The notes beneath the pieces were generated by a model that saw nothing but the letters and a program-made list of their open reading frames with translations, was not told the origin of the DNA and ran no database searches. This document shows positions 34,114 through 48,458 of a stretch of 64,000 nt of DNA, piece by piece. The stretch spans positions 65,985-129,984 of the forward strand of contig JANBVO010000050.1 of NCBI GenBank assembly GCA_030052745.1, read 5' to 3'. Each line of letters starts with the position of its first letter. The stretch's first letter is position 1. Source of the stretch: Pleurostoma richardsiae. Its lineage: Eukaryota > Ascomycota > Sordariomycetes > Calosphaeriales > Pleurostomataceae. Position numbers and translations under genes: made by a program.

Positions 34114-34786
34114 GCTGTTAGGTCGGTTACGTGTCGTCTGTGTTTCTTCTTGCTTGCTATATTGAAGATGCAACAAGATTCAAGCCCGAGGACAACATAA
34201 TCGGCAGCTTGGGACGACAGTCTCGTATGCTATTTATACTAGTCATATTCTGTCAAAATTTTATGGATAGAATGCTTTTTTGGGAAACACCCCAAGGAAT
34301 AGACCGTCTCTGACAAAGCTGAACATGCCCGTTATTGTTCACAAACTCGGAGCCGAACGTGGCTTTGTACTATGACTGGCATCTAGGGAGATACATTCGC
34401 TTGTATGGATGACTATCTGATAGTGAGAACTGAGGACCATTCAAACCCTTGATACTTCCCATTATAGGAGCCCATCACGCATCACGGGCCGCGTTGATCA
34501 CTAGATGCTCCTTACTCTGAGAATCAGGCTCGCATCTTCCAACGGCTAGTCAGTCCACAATTCCATTATCACAGACCATTCATTGATGAACCTTAAATAG
34601 CAGTCCTTCACTATGCTAATGGTAAGTTTATCTATCCAAGAAAGTCGAAGGTCCAAGCGAACTGTCTTTGTCCATCCACACTGGATCCATCCTCGTGTAC
34701 CACCTACCTACCCTTCTGTTATACTCATTCCGGTAGAGGATCATAACGTGTTCTTACAACGCTGTCCCTTTCTTTTCCACTTGGAT
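34114..34786. other. Intergenic region
   Basis: About 670 bases, AT-richer than the coding DNA, between the 2EXR gene start and the end of the hydrolase gene. Nothing else is seen. Confidence 0.5.
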
Positions 34787-36304
34787 CTAAAGGCCATTGG
34801 CAGCAAGAAAGTCCGTGATCTCCTTGAATGATCCAGGGGCGTTAAGGTGCAAGTTGAGACCGTGGCCGGCAAGAGGATAACTAACAGCCTTGAACCCTCT
34901 AGCGTGAGAAAAGACTTCAGTAGCTGGCACCTCGAGAGTTCCATCGCAGCTGGTACATGTCAGTCATTGAATAACTGCTGGAGCAGGTTCAGCACTCACT
35001 CTGAGGTACAAATGATGAAGTCATATTTGCCGGAAATAATCTAACTTTCTGTTAGAAATCAGGTATACTCACGAGGGTATCAAGACTGACCATTGCAGCT
35101 CCAGTGAAATCGACGGGCAGTTGTACAGTGGAGCCTAGCGTGAGGAGCTCGGTGATCGCAAACGGCTGCTTTGCGGAGTCGGCATATTGGACTGCCGTAA
35201 CAGCATAGTCTCCTTTTTTGAAGAACCTGGAATAGATAATCAACTAAATGGCTGGGAGGTTTTGAGTATGGCGACCGCGACTTACGTGTTGGCATTCGCA
35301 TAGATATCAACAGTTGTCAGGTAGCCCTGTTCCGTCGGTCAGCTACTTGTTGAAGAGTGTTTATGAGTGTTAAACGTACCGTATCGAGCTGGCGCCACTT
35401 CCTTGGTTGCTGTTTAGCGGCAATACGAGGCTGTGAAGCTTCGACAAAGCCCACAGCGTTCGCGTATGTCCCGTTCAAGCTATAGCCTAGACATGGTATG
35501 TGAGATCTTCTACAAGTCATGTATATCGAGGCTCCACCACTCACCTGTGAGGATGATACCATCGGCAAGAGTCGAATCCAAACCAAGCGCCGCAATAGAA
35601 ATCAAGCTTCCAAAACTGTGCCCGACGAGGACAACCTTCGCCGGGACTCCAATGCTTCCGGTGTACTTCCCACCCTTGACGATTCGCGTCAGCTCCTGCA
35701 GTATAGCTGTCTGCTGGGAAAGCTGAGCGCTGTAGCCAGAGACCCTGACGCCGACGTCAACATACTAGGCAACGATACATATGAACGGCTCACGGTGACT
35801 TACTGAGAGGACTTGCTGACTCCGAGGCGGTCATAATAGAGGATCGAATATCCCTGGTCAACCGCAAAGTCAACGAAGCTGTACGTGGCCTCGTCGATCT
35901 GAGGGTGCCAGTATCTAAGATCAAATGAGCCACATGGTACTAGATTATCCTACTACATGCAGATAGTGGACTTACTTGCGATCATAGGCTAGGCCGTGGG
36001 TTGCTATCAAGACAGTGTCCTTGTGGGTGATGTTTTCACCCCGCCCTGGTGTACAGAACGTGGCTGCGATGGTGTAAGTCGCCGTCTGGTTGACCGCGCC
36101 CGAGAAGTAGGGGTCGGACGGCGGAGTACGGCTTGAGAAGTTGTCCACGAAGTCCGCGACGTCGAAGTCATCTGAGAACGGCGAAAGGGCATAAATTAGG
36201 TTCTCCGAGGTGATCGTCACCGGTATTTTGTAGTCTTGACAGGATTTCGCGAGGGCAACACTGGCCGAGAGGCCGAGGAGCAGCAGATTTATGTTGGATT
36301 TCAT
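34787..36304 (-). CDS. Secreted alpha/beta hydrolase, eight exons
   Basis: A probable extracellular esterase- or lipase-like enzyme with unknown substrate. Exons on the minus strand: 36304-35976, 35914-35804, 35744-35545, 35486-35380, 35326-35286, 35226-35091, 35040-35000 and 34949-34787, encoding 375 residues. A signal peptide is clear (LLLLGLSASVALA, cleaved before KSC). The core shows ATHGLAYDRK (oxyanion region), YDRLGVSKSS, the nucleophile elbow GHSFGS, an acid in SGKYDFII and a catalytic His in LAGHGLNLH, so the triad is complete. Two exons are only 41 bases. The sixth junction is uncertain: a GTCAGT donor at 35090 gives a 50-base intron and a natural sequence, while GTGAGT at 35072 would give only 32 bases. 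Several Asn glycosylation sites precede the core. Confidence 0.85.
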
Positions 36305-38027
36305 GATTGCAAGTATGGTGGCTTTTCCCTTGAGTGCTCGTGGAGAGAACGTCTTGCTGGAGTTGCTGGAGTTGAGCTACCCATTATATACAAGGTTGAG
36401 ACACGCGCACCCATGCCAACCGCGAACTGTAATATCCGCAGCAGGTCCGACGGTGTTGTATCCACGAAGAGAAATTCCAAATTGTCTCGCTTGATGTTCC
36501 CTGATGGATCCTCGGACTGCGCAGTTGACTGTGATCCGTTGATCACGTTGGCCGCCATGGATTGCACAGACAGCCTAACGCAACCAACTACGCACTTGCC
36601 ATCACAGCCTGCGTGTTCGAACTGACCAGGCGACTTAGTGTCGCGGGCCTTTGGACCGAAAGGTACGCTAGAGAGAGAATTGAACTCTCCCGAGGTCTCG
36701 GGCTCTTCGGGAGCTGCCTACGGCTAAGCCTTCCATGACGATACAACCGAATCCGGTAACGTGCTGACATGGCACCTGCGCCGCGCCATGAGCCCCAATG
36801 ATTTGGTCCTGTGGGTACAGTGGATGACAGAGTGCGAAATGGGCCCCGATCTAGGAATTCCAAATCAGTGACTGCATGCACCTCTCTCGACGGCGAGTTT
36901 CCGCCGTCTGTTTCCGCCGGGTGCCCCGGTTTTCAACCCGGAACACCGGAGCCCGAGAACTCTACCCAACAGACTTGTAAAGACCTTCCAAATGCTTGTT
37001 CGCGGAGGATTACTAACGTAAGACTAGCATATACGGTCTACCTCGACAAACAGGCACCTTCATGAGAAGAGGCCGAGGTCTAGCCTAAAGGGTAAGCTGA
37101 CTGAAGTGGGCGGGAGTAGCCCTTTGCCCTGCCTTGATACCTATGAAGCTCTCTCTCGCATCGCAGAGACGCTCGGCTTCACCAATTCTCGCTGTCTATA
37201 TCATATCTAGTTAAGTACTAGATTTTAGAGATAACGAACACAGAAAAGAGCTTGAGACTTGGGCTGGGACTGCGAATAAAACTGAGGCCCGAGGACTACT
37301 CACAGGGCAGAGGAGGGTGAGTTCGCGCTGGGGATGGAGCAGCTCACGGCGAATACTTAGAGCAGCGATGGCTTTGGTCGTGTTAAGTAGACCGTGTTCT
37401 GCATTCCGAATCACAACCGACGAGTGATGGGGAGTGGATGGGTGTGTCGAGATGGTGGATTGCTGGGTGACTCGACCTTCATCCGATGTGTTGTCTCTGA
37501 CCTTCGCTTATCAACCAAACCAAGGTGTTAAGTGAGTGTCTGTGGTGGCGGGTGCCGAAAACACTTCAGGTCAAACCCGGACACGTGGAGGAGGGGGTAT
37601 GGTTGTGAACGTGGCCGATCGGAGGACAACAAAAACATATAAGACGCGAGTTCAACTCCCGCACCGGAGAAAAACCACCTGACGCAGGCAAGGTTTTTGG
37701 CGCCGACCTCCCCTCGGATAGGTGAGGCGTGCGAACTTTTTGCCTTCTCGTCATCTTCTCTTCTTTTTTCTTCTTCTTTTGCCCGTCATTTTCCCTCTTC
37801 CTTGCTTCGCATCTTTCCCCGACTCTCTTTCTCTGGACCCCTCTATTTGTATGTCCTTCGAGTGACTATCCGGTCACCTCGATTCCACAGGGATACCTGC
37901 TCTTGTGTACATGACACTCGTCGTTCTGAGGGTCCCTGCAGGTATCGGTCTTCACCAGCTAAAGGAGGCAGGGCACCTATGAGGTTAGGCTATTTTCGAG
38001 TGGCTGATTAAACGGTACTTCATGCCG
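36305..38027. other. Intergenic region with tRNA-like scraps
   Basis: About 1.7 kb between the hydrolase start and the end of the Zn2Cys6 gene. It carries two short stretches resembling a tRNA T-arm (near 36670 minus strand and 37650 plus strand), but neither can be completed to a cloverleaf. No protein gene is supportable. Confidence 0.45.
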
Positions 38028-40555
38028 CTATGGAGCTGGGAAGGTCGTGAGAGAACTATCGTCGACAGCGCTGAAGAACTGTGCTGACCATGTCACAGAG
38101 TCCAAGATTTCCGAAGGCCAGTCTTCCACGTTTAATGCCGGGTATCCGCCTCTAGGATCGAAGTTTATGTTCCCGAGAGCAAGATCGCCATCCTCCAATG
38201 GCATCGACGGCGGCGGCATAGCTCCTTGCAACTGCAACTGACCATCGCCGACCGGCTGTGACTGATGTTGGATCACCGCAGGCTGGCAAGTCTCTCCTTT
38301 GCCAAGCAAACCATTCGTTAGCAGTGGACAGACGAATACCAGGACAACAGAATTTCAGGAAGGGTCTTTATTCGTCGGAATACTTACTCCACTTATGGCC
38401 TCGGTCCCTGAGGCGGGCGATCAGGTCCCTCGCCACCTTGGCTCCTCCGGAATTGGGGCTCAGAGCTTCGAAGACCTTCAGACAAGTCTCGGCATCGTCC
38501 TCCAGGGCTGCAGCGTCGCTGCTGCTCTCCCCGGCTGATCCGGCGTGTCGGAGGAATACGCTGGCGACCAGCAGCACGGAGCTTGCGCAGAAGATACAGG
38601 AGATCATCTGCCACCAAGGGAAGTCGTGGACCAGGTCTCTCTCATTGACAACATTGCGGAGCAGGTGCGCCGTCTCCTGAGCCTCAGAGATGCATATCCT
38701 TTCGTATCTGTTAATGGCAGACGGGTCGATGTGCAGCGCGGCCGTCATATCGTTGGTCCTTTGCAGCAAGGGGAGGCAGAGGTACGGTCGATGGATGATG
38801 GTTCGCAGGTGGTGGAACTTGATGGCTAGCATGTTGCGCTGGGATAATGTTTAGCACGATCTGGCTCTGTAATATCTTAGGGGCGCGGAGGAACGGGGCC
38901 ATCAAACCTGTCGCTTGAACACGATCGATGGCTCGAAGGCGTGTCCGAAGTCGAACCGCAACGGCCGCGGCAGGCTCCGCTTCCAGTTGAGGAGCTGCTC
39001 GTCTAATGATGCGGTTCTGGCTAAGCCGCCTTCCAGGCTGTGCCGTCTCTGGTCCCGCAGCACGGAGCCTATAATTCCAGACAGTCGGATGACGTAGAGG
39101 AAGTAGTCACCTTTTGTCGGCTGGCCTGGAGCCGAGAGCTCCGGCGCCTCGCTCTCCCACTCGATGTCGGCATCGTCAAGGCGCGATGGCAAGGACACGT
39201 GGCAGTCCTCGTCATGTATTGCTGGTGGCCTGCCAAGCTGGAGCGACAGGAGCCTGTCCAGGACGTACAATGAGTACCAAACTCGACGGCGGACCTCCGC
39301 CTTGAGTGCGTCCTGTCCTCGTAGCATGCTGGGCTCCTCGGTCTCAGCATGTAATCCGATGCTCTGGGCGATGCGTATTGCAATCCCAAGCGTTGTCCAG
39401 CAACTGCAGAGAAGTCTTTAGTTCCCGTTTCAATTTCGAGGGTTTGGTTCGTACCTGTCTGTCCTACAAACGGCCAGGAGATAGAAGCATTCCACCAAAA
39501 GAAATGAGACATGGCTGACGGATCTTCTCACGACGTCCGCTCTTGCCAACTCCAGTGCATACTGAAAGTACTGCTCATGTAATGTATTCCGTCCCTGTCC
39601 AGGGAAGGATGTGTAATAGGCCCCAAGGGCGAAAACAACATCTGTAAAGGGGTTTGTTAGCACATTCTCGTCCAGGTCCTGAAAGTTCGGCCATACATAG
39701 AGTCGCTAGCCAAGAGTTGTCCACCCCCGATGCTTCTGTTGAGTCCCGTAGGTTCTCGTACTGCTTAAGGAAGACGGCCTTTTGTAGAAACGGATAAGCA
39801 ATATTAATAGTTGAAAAATAGATTTCAAGATACTCCGCGGCGACTCCGGGCTTTGGCAAGCCGATAGAAACTCCTGGGTGTTCGCCGCTGAGCCCGGCTG
39901 TCCGAGGGTCATCCTGCTCGTAACTATCGAGACCCTCGTCGCCATGCTCCGTCGGGATTTTGGTGTCCTGCAGAGCCTGCTTGATAAGGTTGAAGAAACG
40001 CACGTCACTGATCTCGCCAAGATATCTCTGCGAATCCTGCGGGCTCTGGGGTTGTGACCTTGCAGGACTCCTGGATTGTAGCGGCAACAAATCCGAGAAC
40101 TTGCATGTCGCGATGGCGGACTCGACACGTTGGCGTATGGCTGATATGTCATTGAGAGCTCTGATTCTGTCAGACTCCGGAAGGCGTGAGACGATGTCGT
40201 GCACGACTTTCTCGTACTGCGCAACGGCTCCCCTCAACATGTCCGTCAACGCGAAGGTGGGAATCGCATCACCCGAGCTTCGGAGTTGCTCGACCGGGGA
40301 CTTAATCTGCCGTGTCCTGCGGCCAGACCCGGAATAGTGGCACTCATACTCGTAGCCCTTGCACCTGGCACAAACCGGCCGCCGGCCGTCACACTGTTCT
40401 CCGTGTCAGGAAAAGCAGCCATAGGAAGGAGTACCAAACGGGTGTTGGCATGTGTGCTGTGTACAACAGACCTTAGCCTTCATAGCCCGGCATGTGTTGC
40501 ACGCATGGGCGACACGCTTCCGCACTGACGCGGGTTCATCCGTTGATTCCGGCAT
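38028..40555 (-). CDS. Zn2Cys6 transcription factor with fungal-specific middle domain
   Basis: Nuclear regulator, 727 residues. Exons on the minus strand: 40555-40472, 40393-39697, 39641-39455, 39403-38908, 38838-38388 and 38296-38028. The zinc cluster (residues 19-45) has C-x2-C-x6-C-x6-C-x2-C-x6-C and is split by the first intron after Lys28, a common intron position in this family. The fungal-specific middle domain (about residues 160-560) shows NSWLATL, VVFALGAYYTS, CWTTLGIAIRIAQSIGLHAE, RRRVWYSLYVLDRLLSLQLGRPPAI with EDC following, and LAIKFHHLRTIIHRPYLCLP. All five introns keep the frame and have CTAAC-like branch sites where checked. Upstream in-frame ATGs near 40594 make the start uncertain. 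It is divergent from the arrestin-like gene and may regulate the enzyme genes to its right (inference). Confidence 0.9.
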
Positions 40556-41049
40556 CGCTCTGCAAATTGTCTGGCTACCCGGCTGCCGATGCATGCTGTG
40601 ATGGAAACGCGCCTGGCGTTTTCGCATTGATATGGACCCGGAAGCCGCTGTCTCGGGGCCGGTTGTTCCGGGTTATCCGGTATATCCGGCACACCCGGGT
40701 TCTCGTGATGTCATTTAATTCGCCCATGTGAGCAGCAAAACTAACCCCGTAAGCTAAAGAAGGCAGATCATGACTTTCGGAAGCCGGTTCTAGACGGTAG
40801 AGTTGATGGTACGAGGCAGTGGCGTCTACCCCAGGGGCAGCCTCCGATGCTGTTAGTCCTTCTCATAGCCTAATCATCATTATTACTAGGTATAGTCGTA
40901 GTTACAGATAAGTGTCAGGAGAGCGTCACTGGAATTCATTATTGCGGTCCCCGTGTTTATCAATGGGACGGCACTCGAATCGTCTGTTCAGAGCCGTGGG
41001 CTTGGGAACATATTCCACGGATCTTCGGAGAGCCTAGCTTGGGGCAAAG
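40556..41049. other. Divergent intergenic region
   Basis: About 490 bases between the divergent Zn2Cys6 regulator and the arrestin-like gene, presumably a shared promoter region. No clear TATA box was found. Confidence 0.5.
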
Positions 41050-42261
41050 ATGAAGGCCCAGCTCAAGATTCAGAAGCCCAGGAGCGGGACATCATACTCA
41101 CCGTTGGAGGAGGTCCGCGGACTGCTAGATCTAGAAGCATCAGCGAGTGAAATCCGGTGTGCTATAGGCGTTGACATCTACTTCAAAGGTGCGTGTGCTT
41201 TTCACGGCTAATGGAAGCGTGAGGATCCTCTGACAAAGCACAGGCGACAGCAAGATAACATTCACTGCGAGAGCCGGCGTGGACTCGACGGGTCAGTTTC
41301 CCGAGCCGAAGTTAAGAAAGCAAGCGTCCAAGGAAAGAATGGCCTCTTTTCCCCGTGGAGATACTCTTACTGAGTTCTATTCTGACCGGCAGAGTAGTTA
41401 TTTGAGCAGGTCCAGGCTGTGCCGTTGAGCGAGGGCATGTTTTCAGCAGGCGACGATGTCACCAAACGATTGTCTCGTATACCTTTCACTTTCGCTTTCC
41501 CTCGAGGCGGGCCATGCTCCTGCCAATCGCCCAAGACGCGATGCCATCATCATCATTTGCCGCCTTCTTTAGCAGTGCGCTTGGCCGGAATGAAAGCAAG
41601 AGTCACTTACTTTATTGTGGCGAGAATACGAAGGTCAGGGATTCTACACATTCGAGACCTCAAAGTTCGCCAGGAACTGCTTTATTCTTCGACTTCCGCA
41701 GCTGGCATCACACCAGCAAGCCCCCCATCTCGCGGGCTGCCATTCCTCATCCAGAGCACAGCTACGCTTCCAGCAAGCCGGCTAGGCTTGCCGTCAAATG
41801 AACTGCTCTACCCCGGATGTTTGCCCCCTTATTCGCCGGCTCTCATACTCGAACTCCTCATGGCCAATCCGCCACTTCTGGTCTGCGGGAAGCCCTTCAG
41901 CATACGCGTCCTGGTCCATTCTCCACGGCCTCTATTCGACTTCACAGGAGACATTTGTGTGCGGAGCCTCGTAGTCAGTCTAAAGAGCAGAACCACTGGC
42001 CAGGTCGGGGCCACTGTGAGGACTGTCACATCACAAAGTCTTCTCAGGAGCGTCAAAGGGAGCATCCCTCTGGAGAGCGAGAAGACCGAATTGGACTGCG
42101 GGCTGTGGCAGGACTGCAATGCACCGCTTTCAATACCAACATTCGAGTCGTGCCATCTTTCACAAGACTACGCCGTTGAGGCTGTCTTGGGCCTTCATTC
42201 AGAGCGCGAGACGAAAATTCAAGTAGGAATGAATCATATCCGTTTCAGTCTCCAGCGCTGA
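41050..42261 (+). CDS. Arrestin-like protein; middle junction unresolved
   Basis: A protein with an arrestin fold; fungal arrestin-like adaptors often link ubiquitin ligases to membrane transporters. Exon 1 is 41050-41188 from the ATG (MKAQLKIQ), with PLEEVRGLLDL as the first strand. A 55-base intron (donor GTGCGT, acceptor CACAG) leads to a second block from 41244. The third block, to the TGA at 42259-42261, includes SRIPFTFAFP, HHHHLPPSL, ARVTYFIVARIRR and a C-terminal arrestin-like half. Blocks two and three are in different frames. Either a weak intron (for example donor at 41355 or 41292, acceptor at 41446) joins them, or a one-base frameshift lies near 41398, where FEQVQAVPL reads naturally. 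The second choice would make this a damaged gene or a sequence error. No PPxY motif is seen. Confidence 0.6.
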
Positions 42262-42514
42262 CTCCCTTATTAGTATGTTGAGGCGGCGTTGGAAGTGCTT
42301 CTTGTTCAACCACCACCTGCCTACTCATAGTCCTCTGAATGACTGGCGTTGTTAGCATGGGTAGTCTGGGGAATAACGAATGATTTCATGGCATGGGTGT
42401 CAATTTTGCACGTAATCGTAACATTGAAAGTCAGGTATGCATCGCGACGCGTTTGAATCATGCTCTTTTCATTTGAAACAATAATACCATGTATTTTCAT
42501 GCGTTCTCTGACAT
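42262..42514. other. Convergent intergenic region
   Basis: About 250 bases between the convergent arrestin-like and enolase genes, probably two short 3' untranslated regions. Confidence 0.5.
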
Positions 42515-44083
<1,569 letters not shown>

Positions 44084-44864
44084 GCTAATAGTCGGATATA
44101 CGAGACGATGGTAACTTCAGGCACATGGAAGGTCATGTACCTGGTATCAGGGAGCATATATACATACCATGGAAGCCGTTGAAGGCCCCCCATCAGTCAT
44201 AGAATCATGAAATAGCACTGTGGAGCAATGCATGATATCATGATTCTAGAATCAAGAGGTACAGAGCTTACGGAGTGCGGTACTTTGCAAAAGACCGTTA
44301 AGGGACCGAGGGTCTACGGTATGATTCTAGGCGGTGTCGGATATCACGGGCCGGCCGGATGTTGGCGACTTGTGGCATTACTTTGAGCAACCAATCATCA
44401 AGGGCAGCCGCAACGTGCTACGGAATACATAGTCTGGTAGCTGGGAAATAGTGGGCAGGAAACCAGTAACCGATGAGTATCCCAAACAAAGATAATTGCG
44501 AGTCCAGTTGTGAAATGGTTGTCGAGGAGCTTAGTTGGTTGAAGCTTATTATGCCTTCCCCCTTGTAAGTGTAACTATCCCCTATACTAGTCAATGAGGT
44601 GAATATAAGTTTAGTCATTTGCTTCGGAATGAGGCAAAATAGGTACTTTGACTACGCGGTTGATCCATGATCATTTCACCTATTCCAGCAGGCTTTCGAT
44701 TTGTGGCAAGGAGCCGTATCAACGATGAACTTTGCCGTGCCAATGTTGCAGTTTGCATTCTTAGAAGCATGGAAACAATGAAAAGGTTACTTACCTGGTC
44801 TCTCAATGATATCAACCTACTCCCTTTGTTGAAGGGCAGCGGCGATGTTTCTTAGCCTAGCCCC
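44084..44864. other. Intergenic region
   Basis: About 780 bases between the enolase start and the P450 end, holding the enolase promoter. ATCATGATT-type inverted sequences occur near 44203-44245. No gene is seen. Confidence 0.5.
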
Positions 44865-46532
44865 TCATAAAATCGCGTCCAAGAGCTTTTCTGCGTTCTT
44901 CTCATCCTCCAAGACCGCATTTCTCCTGCCCTCATCCCTGGGCAGATAGCTCGCCCTGAAAGGTTCGGGGCCGATGACTAGCCCGGCGCAGAAACCCTTC
45001 TCCATGCTCGTATCAATTGGTCCTGCAGGAGCTATGTCGAAAGCCCACAGGAGCTTCGCGGCGGCAATGAGAACAGCTTGCTGGCCAAATTGGTCTCCAG
45101 GGCAGGCGCGTCTCCCAACACCAAAGACCCAGGCCGGTCGACGAAACTCCTCGACATTGTCCTTGACGATCTCAGGTCGCATTCCGCTCGGGGTTTTGAG
45201 GTAACGGTCCGGATCGAAGGTGTCTGGAGACTTGTAGTACAGCTCATTGTGATTAATGGCCCAGGTATTTTGCAGGATGGTAGAGCCCTTGGGAATGATA
45301 TGCCCGCGAAACATGTCGTCCTCGACAAGACAGTGTGGCAGGGTCATTGGCGTTGAGGGGCGCCAGCGCATTGACTGCGGTGATCAGCTTGCATGTCTAT
45401 AGCAGTAGGTAGGACATGGACTTACCTCGAGAAGACATGCCCGAAGGTATGGTAATTCCTTCAGAGCTTCTGCTTGAGGCGGGCTGTCACCGCAAACCTG
45501 GTCAATTTCCGTTTGTGCACGCTTCTGAATATCCCGGTGGGCTATCACGGCCAGCAATAGAGTCTGGAGAGTCGACACGGTCGTATCCACCGCCGCATCC
45601 AGAAGCCCTCCACCAAGGTATGCGAGCTTTTTGTCTGACCACTCGCTAGGATCACCCTCTTTCAAGATCTTTGTCATGAGGCTTTCGTACTTATTCACCC
45701 CGTCGGTTGAAGCCGACGCAGCCTGGGCGGCAAGTTGTCTCCTCGCAGATGCTAGCAGCTCGTCATAAAACGCACTTTGGTTGACCCGCACGAACGTTGC
45801 ATCTCGTTTCCACTTGGCCAGAAAACGCGGAACCCATCTCAGAAACGGGATGAAGTCCACTGGCGGCGTCTTGCCCGCTTCAAGAAGATCCAGCCATGTG
45901 TGCTGTGTCTCATAGAAATTTTGAACCATCTCCTCGTCCACATCTCGCCTGCCACAGACTGCCACAAAAGGGGTAATCAGACCCCATCGCCGGACATGCT
46001 CAAGGTGATGGTCAGGGTCGAGGAGGATGTCACGGACCAGCTGCGCGGCAACAGCACTTTGAACAGGTAACACATTCTCGCAACCCGATGGTCCTAGCAG
46101 ATGCCTTACTGCAGCGCGCCACTTGCGCCAGCTCTCGTCCTTCTTCATGAAGATGATGTGCAACGTGTAGCCATGTTCTCTAGGGACGATATGCTCGTCG
46201 GCGATGTAGTTGTACGGCCTATCAGAGTACTTGAGGCCACGTTTCTCAAAGAGCTCGCGGACAACCTTTGGGTCGCTTAAGACAACCAAGTTCATAGGAC
46301 CGACCTTCAGACCTATCACGTCACCGTACGTCTTGGCCCATGACTGAAATGCGAGAAACGGCTTGACGAGGGGGACGTCAAGGAGATTCCCCAGAATCGG
46401 AACCGTTGGCGGGCCAGGTGGGTAGTCCTCTGGACGCCGGCATTTGAGGGCGAATCGGATGAATGCTGTAGCGAGATAAATCGGGATGAACGCTAGGACG
46501 ACTCTGGAGTCTATGTGTTCGAGGGTGACCAT
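44865..46532 (-). CDS. Cytochrome P450 monooxygenase
   Basis: Membrane-anchored haem monooxygenase of the endoplasmic reticulum, substrate unknown. Two exons on the minus strand, 46532-45426 and 45374-44865, encode 538 residues. The start is the ATG at 46532 (MVTLEHID); the in-frame triplet further up is GTG. An N-terminal anchor helix (residues 9-27) is followed by the proline hinge YPPGPP. The I-helix has AAVDTT, the K-helix ExxR (ESMR) is formed across the intron, and the haem loop FGVGRRACPG carries the cysteine ligand. The intron uses donor GTAAGT and acceptor ACCGCAG. The overall style resembles CYP64-type fungal enzymes (the group of aflatoxin OrdA), from memory, with no claim of that pathway. 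Neighbours are enolase and an old-yellow-enzyme homologue. Confidence 0.93.
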
Positions 46533-48458
46533 TTTGGGCAGAACCGCCTTGGAAGTCGATGAAGAGGAAATTCGGAGTCGAGGGGGCTCGGTCCCAATCC
46601 TCACTGCGATAGTTAGGCAGAAGTCGGTTGATAGGTAGAGCGCTCTCGATGGGCAGGGAACGCCGTCTTTATGTGCATTCGGTCAGGGGTGCCAACATGC
46701 AGTCGTTCAGCTTCTGTCACCGCATTGGCTGTTGTGCCATCGGGTAACAAGGGCTTCATTGGCTCATCTCAAGCAGCCAGCATCTACTGCAACAGTATAT
46801 CCCTGCGGAAACGCAACCTACTTTATCAATATGCGCGTCTCCAAAGTTATCGGGTCATTGAGCCAATCTCGAGACTGCCGTGCGGGGTTTGTACCAGGGG
46901 TGTAACTCAGTGCTGGGTGACCATGACACATGCAGCCCGACCGGTCGTGACGATATCAACGCCCGCTCGGGCAGATGGATTGCCTTGAGGATAGAGGGAC
47001 TTAGAAGATCGGCTTGCGGCGACCTGCACAGATAGGAAGCTCAGGGTGAGCGGATTTGACATATGAGAACCAGGTCTCTGCTCCTCGAGGATGATGTATT
47101 ACCTGAAATCATGATTCTCAGCCATATTGTTGCTGAGCGCTTCCACATAACACACTCTGCTCAGCTTTACAGTCCATCCAAACCAAGTTAACTCTTGCAC
47201 CTGGCTGATAAGCGTGAAGGAACACAGTGCTGCGGCAAACCACTCGTTCCACCAAACATAGCACAGAAGCGACCAAGGAAGCATGCGATCTCTTATATGT
47301 ACATTGACAGCGCGACCACGCGACATCACCGTCAGAGCTAGTGACGACGGCCATGCAAAGCTCCTTCGACTCGAAGCAGTACCTTTCGCCAATACCTTCT
47401 GGACTCGGGTTCCGGGAGCGTAATGCCGGGGGTGCTTGCTGTCGTCCAGACGATGTGAGGTTTTCGCACGCCCATCGACTGGAGTCAATGGGCACCGATC
47501 GACAATATCACGCCAAGGCTGGGTACCTTAGGCATACTGCCTAATCTGCGCGGTAGCTCCGCCCGGTTCGGGAGACCCTGTGAGGCTATATTATAGAGCG
47601 CATGAATACATCCTGTGTTCAGGGGGAGAATGGCCCAATCGATGGGACACAAGGCAATATCCATAAAAGCGAAGGATTCTCACAGCTCGAAGAAGAATGA
47701 AGCCCCCGAGCTCGAGTCGGGGTCGAGGTCGTGTCGTTCCATGCGTCATGGCTCTCTACTGCGAACAAGCCGGTCAATGCAGCCTTGCTTTGGACTATTT
47801 TATTACTGTTGTGCCCATTATTGAGTCTTTATTACATATAGACCGGTAATTCCGTTTCTCTCAATAGAGTTAGGTATATGTTAACGACTTGTGAAACCCC
47901 AATGTGCCTGGTTTGCATGAAAGGATGGTGTCGTCGTTGAGTGGATCTCTACCAGACCTTCTAGAACAACGCCACTGCACGGAAACTAAGCATAAGGGGA
48001 CGATCATTTGTCCAAGGGTACTCTCTAAAAAATCTTGAGGGCTTACTACAACCTCAAGTGGTGCCGGCGACTCAGTTCGGCAATCTTGCCGAGTTGTGGG
48101 CCTGTCTGGACAGTACAGTATTGCCTCATGACGACACGACTTCGAATTAGCCCGATGCCGCCTGCAGCGCCGGTGGGAACCTCGGCAGTGAAGGGTCAAG
48201 CGTCAAGAGACTGGGCTCAATTGATTACAAAGCTTCGGCCGATCAGGGACCAAGACAATTAACGGGTATCGGTGGTGTCGATCATTCGATGATTTCATGC
48301 AAGACGGACGGTGGTCCGATAAGGGGGGCTACAAACGGGGTATATCATGAAGACTGCTGCGCACTTCCCCGCAGATCACGAATGCAGTTGCAACATCGAT
48401 ACCCGCCAGAATAAAGAGCTGTAGCCGGGTTTCTTAGGACAGTACTATCTAATCGACC
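46533..48458. other. Divergent intergenic region
   Basis: About 1.9 kb between the divergent P450 and flavin oxidoreductase genes. Open frames here are short and overlap on both strands. An AATAAAGA site near 48410 lies about 45 bases before the flavin oxidoreductase start. No gene is supported. Confidence 0.5.

Noticed and set aside
36655-36740. tRNA-like segment on the minus strand (GTTCAATTC box with a variable-arm-like hairpin)
   Set aside because: The T-arm can fold, but there is no matching acceptor strand and the A box is poor. At most a tRNA scrap.
37640-37670. tRNA T-arm-like sequence GAGTTCAACTCC
   Set aside because: No 5' half at the right distance and an imperfect stem.
38368-38390. 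Stop shortly after the fifth exon of the Zn2Cys6 gene as the true end
   Set aside because: A GTAAGT donor, a TGCTAAC branch site and an in-frame acid-rich final exon indicate that the gene continues to 38028.
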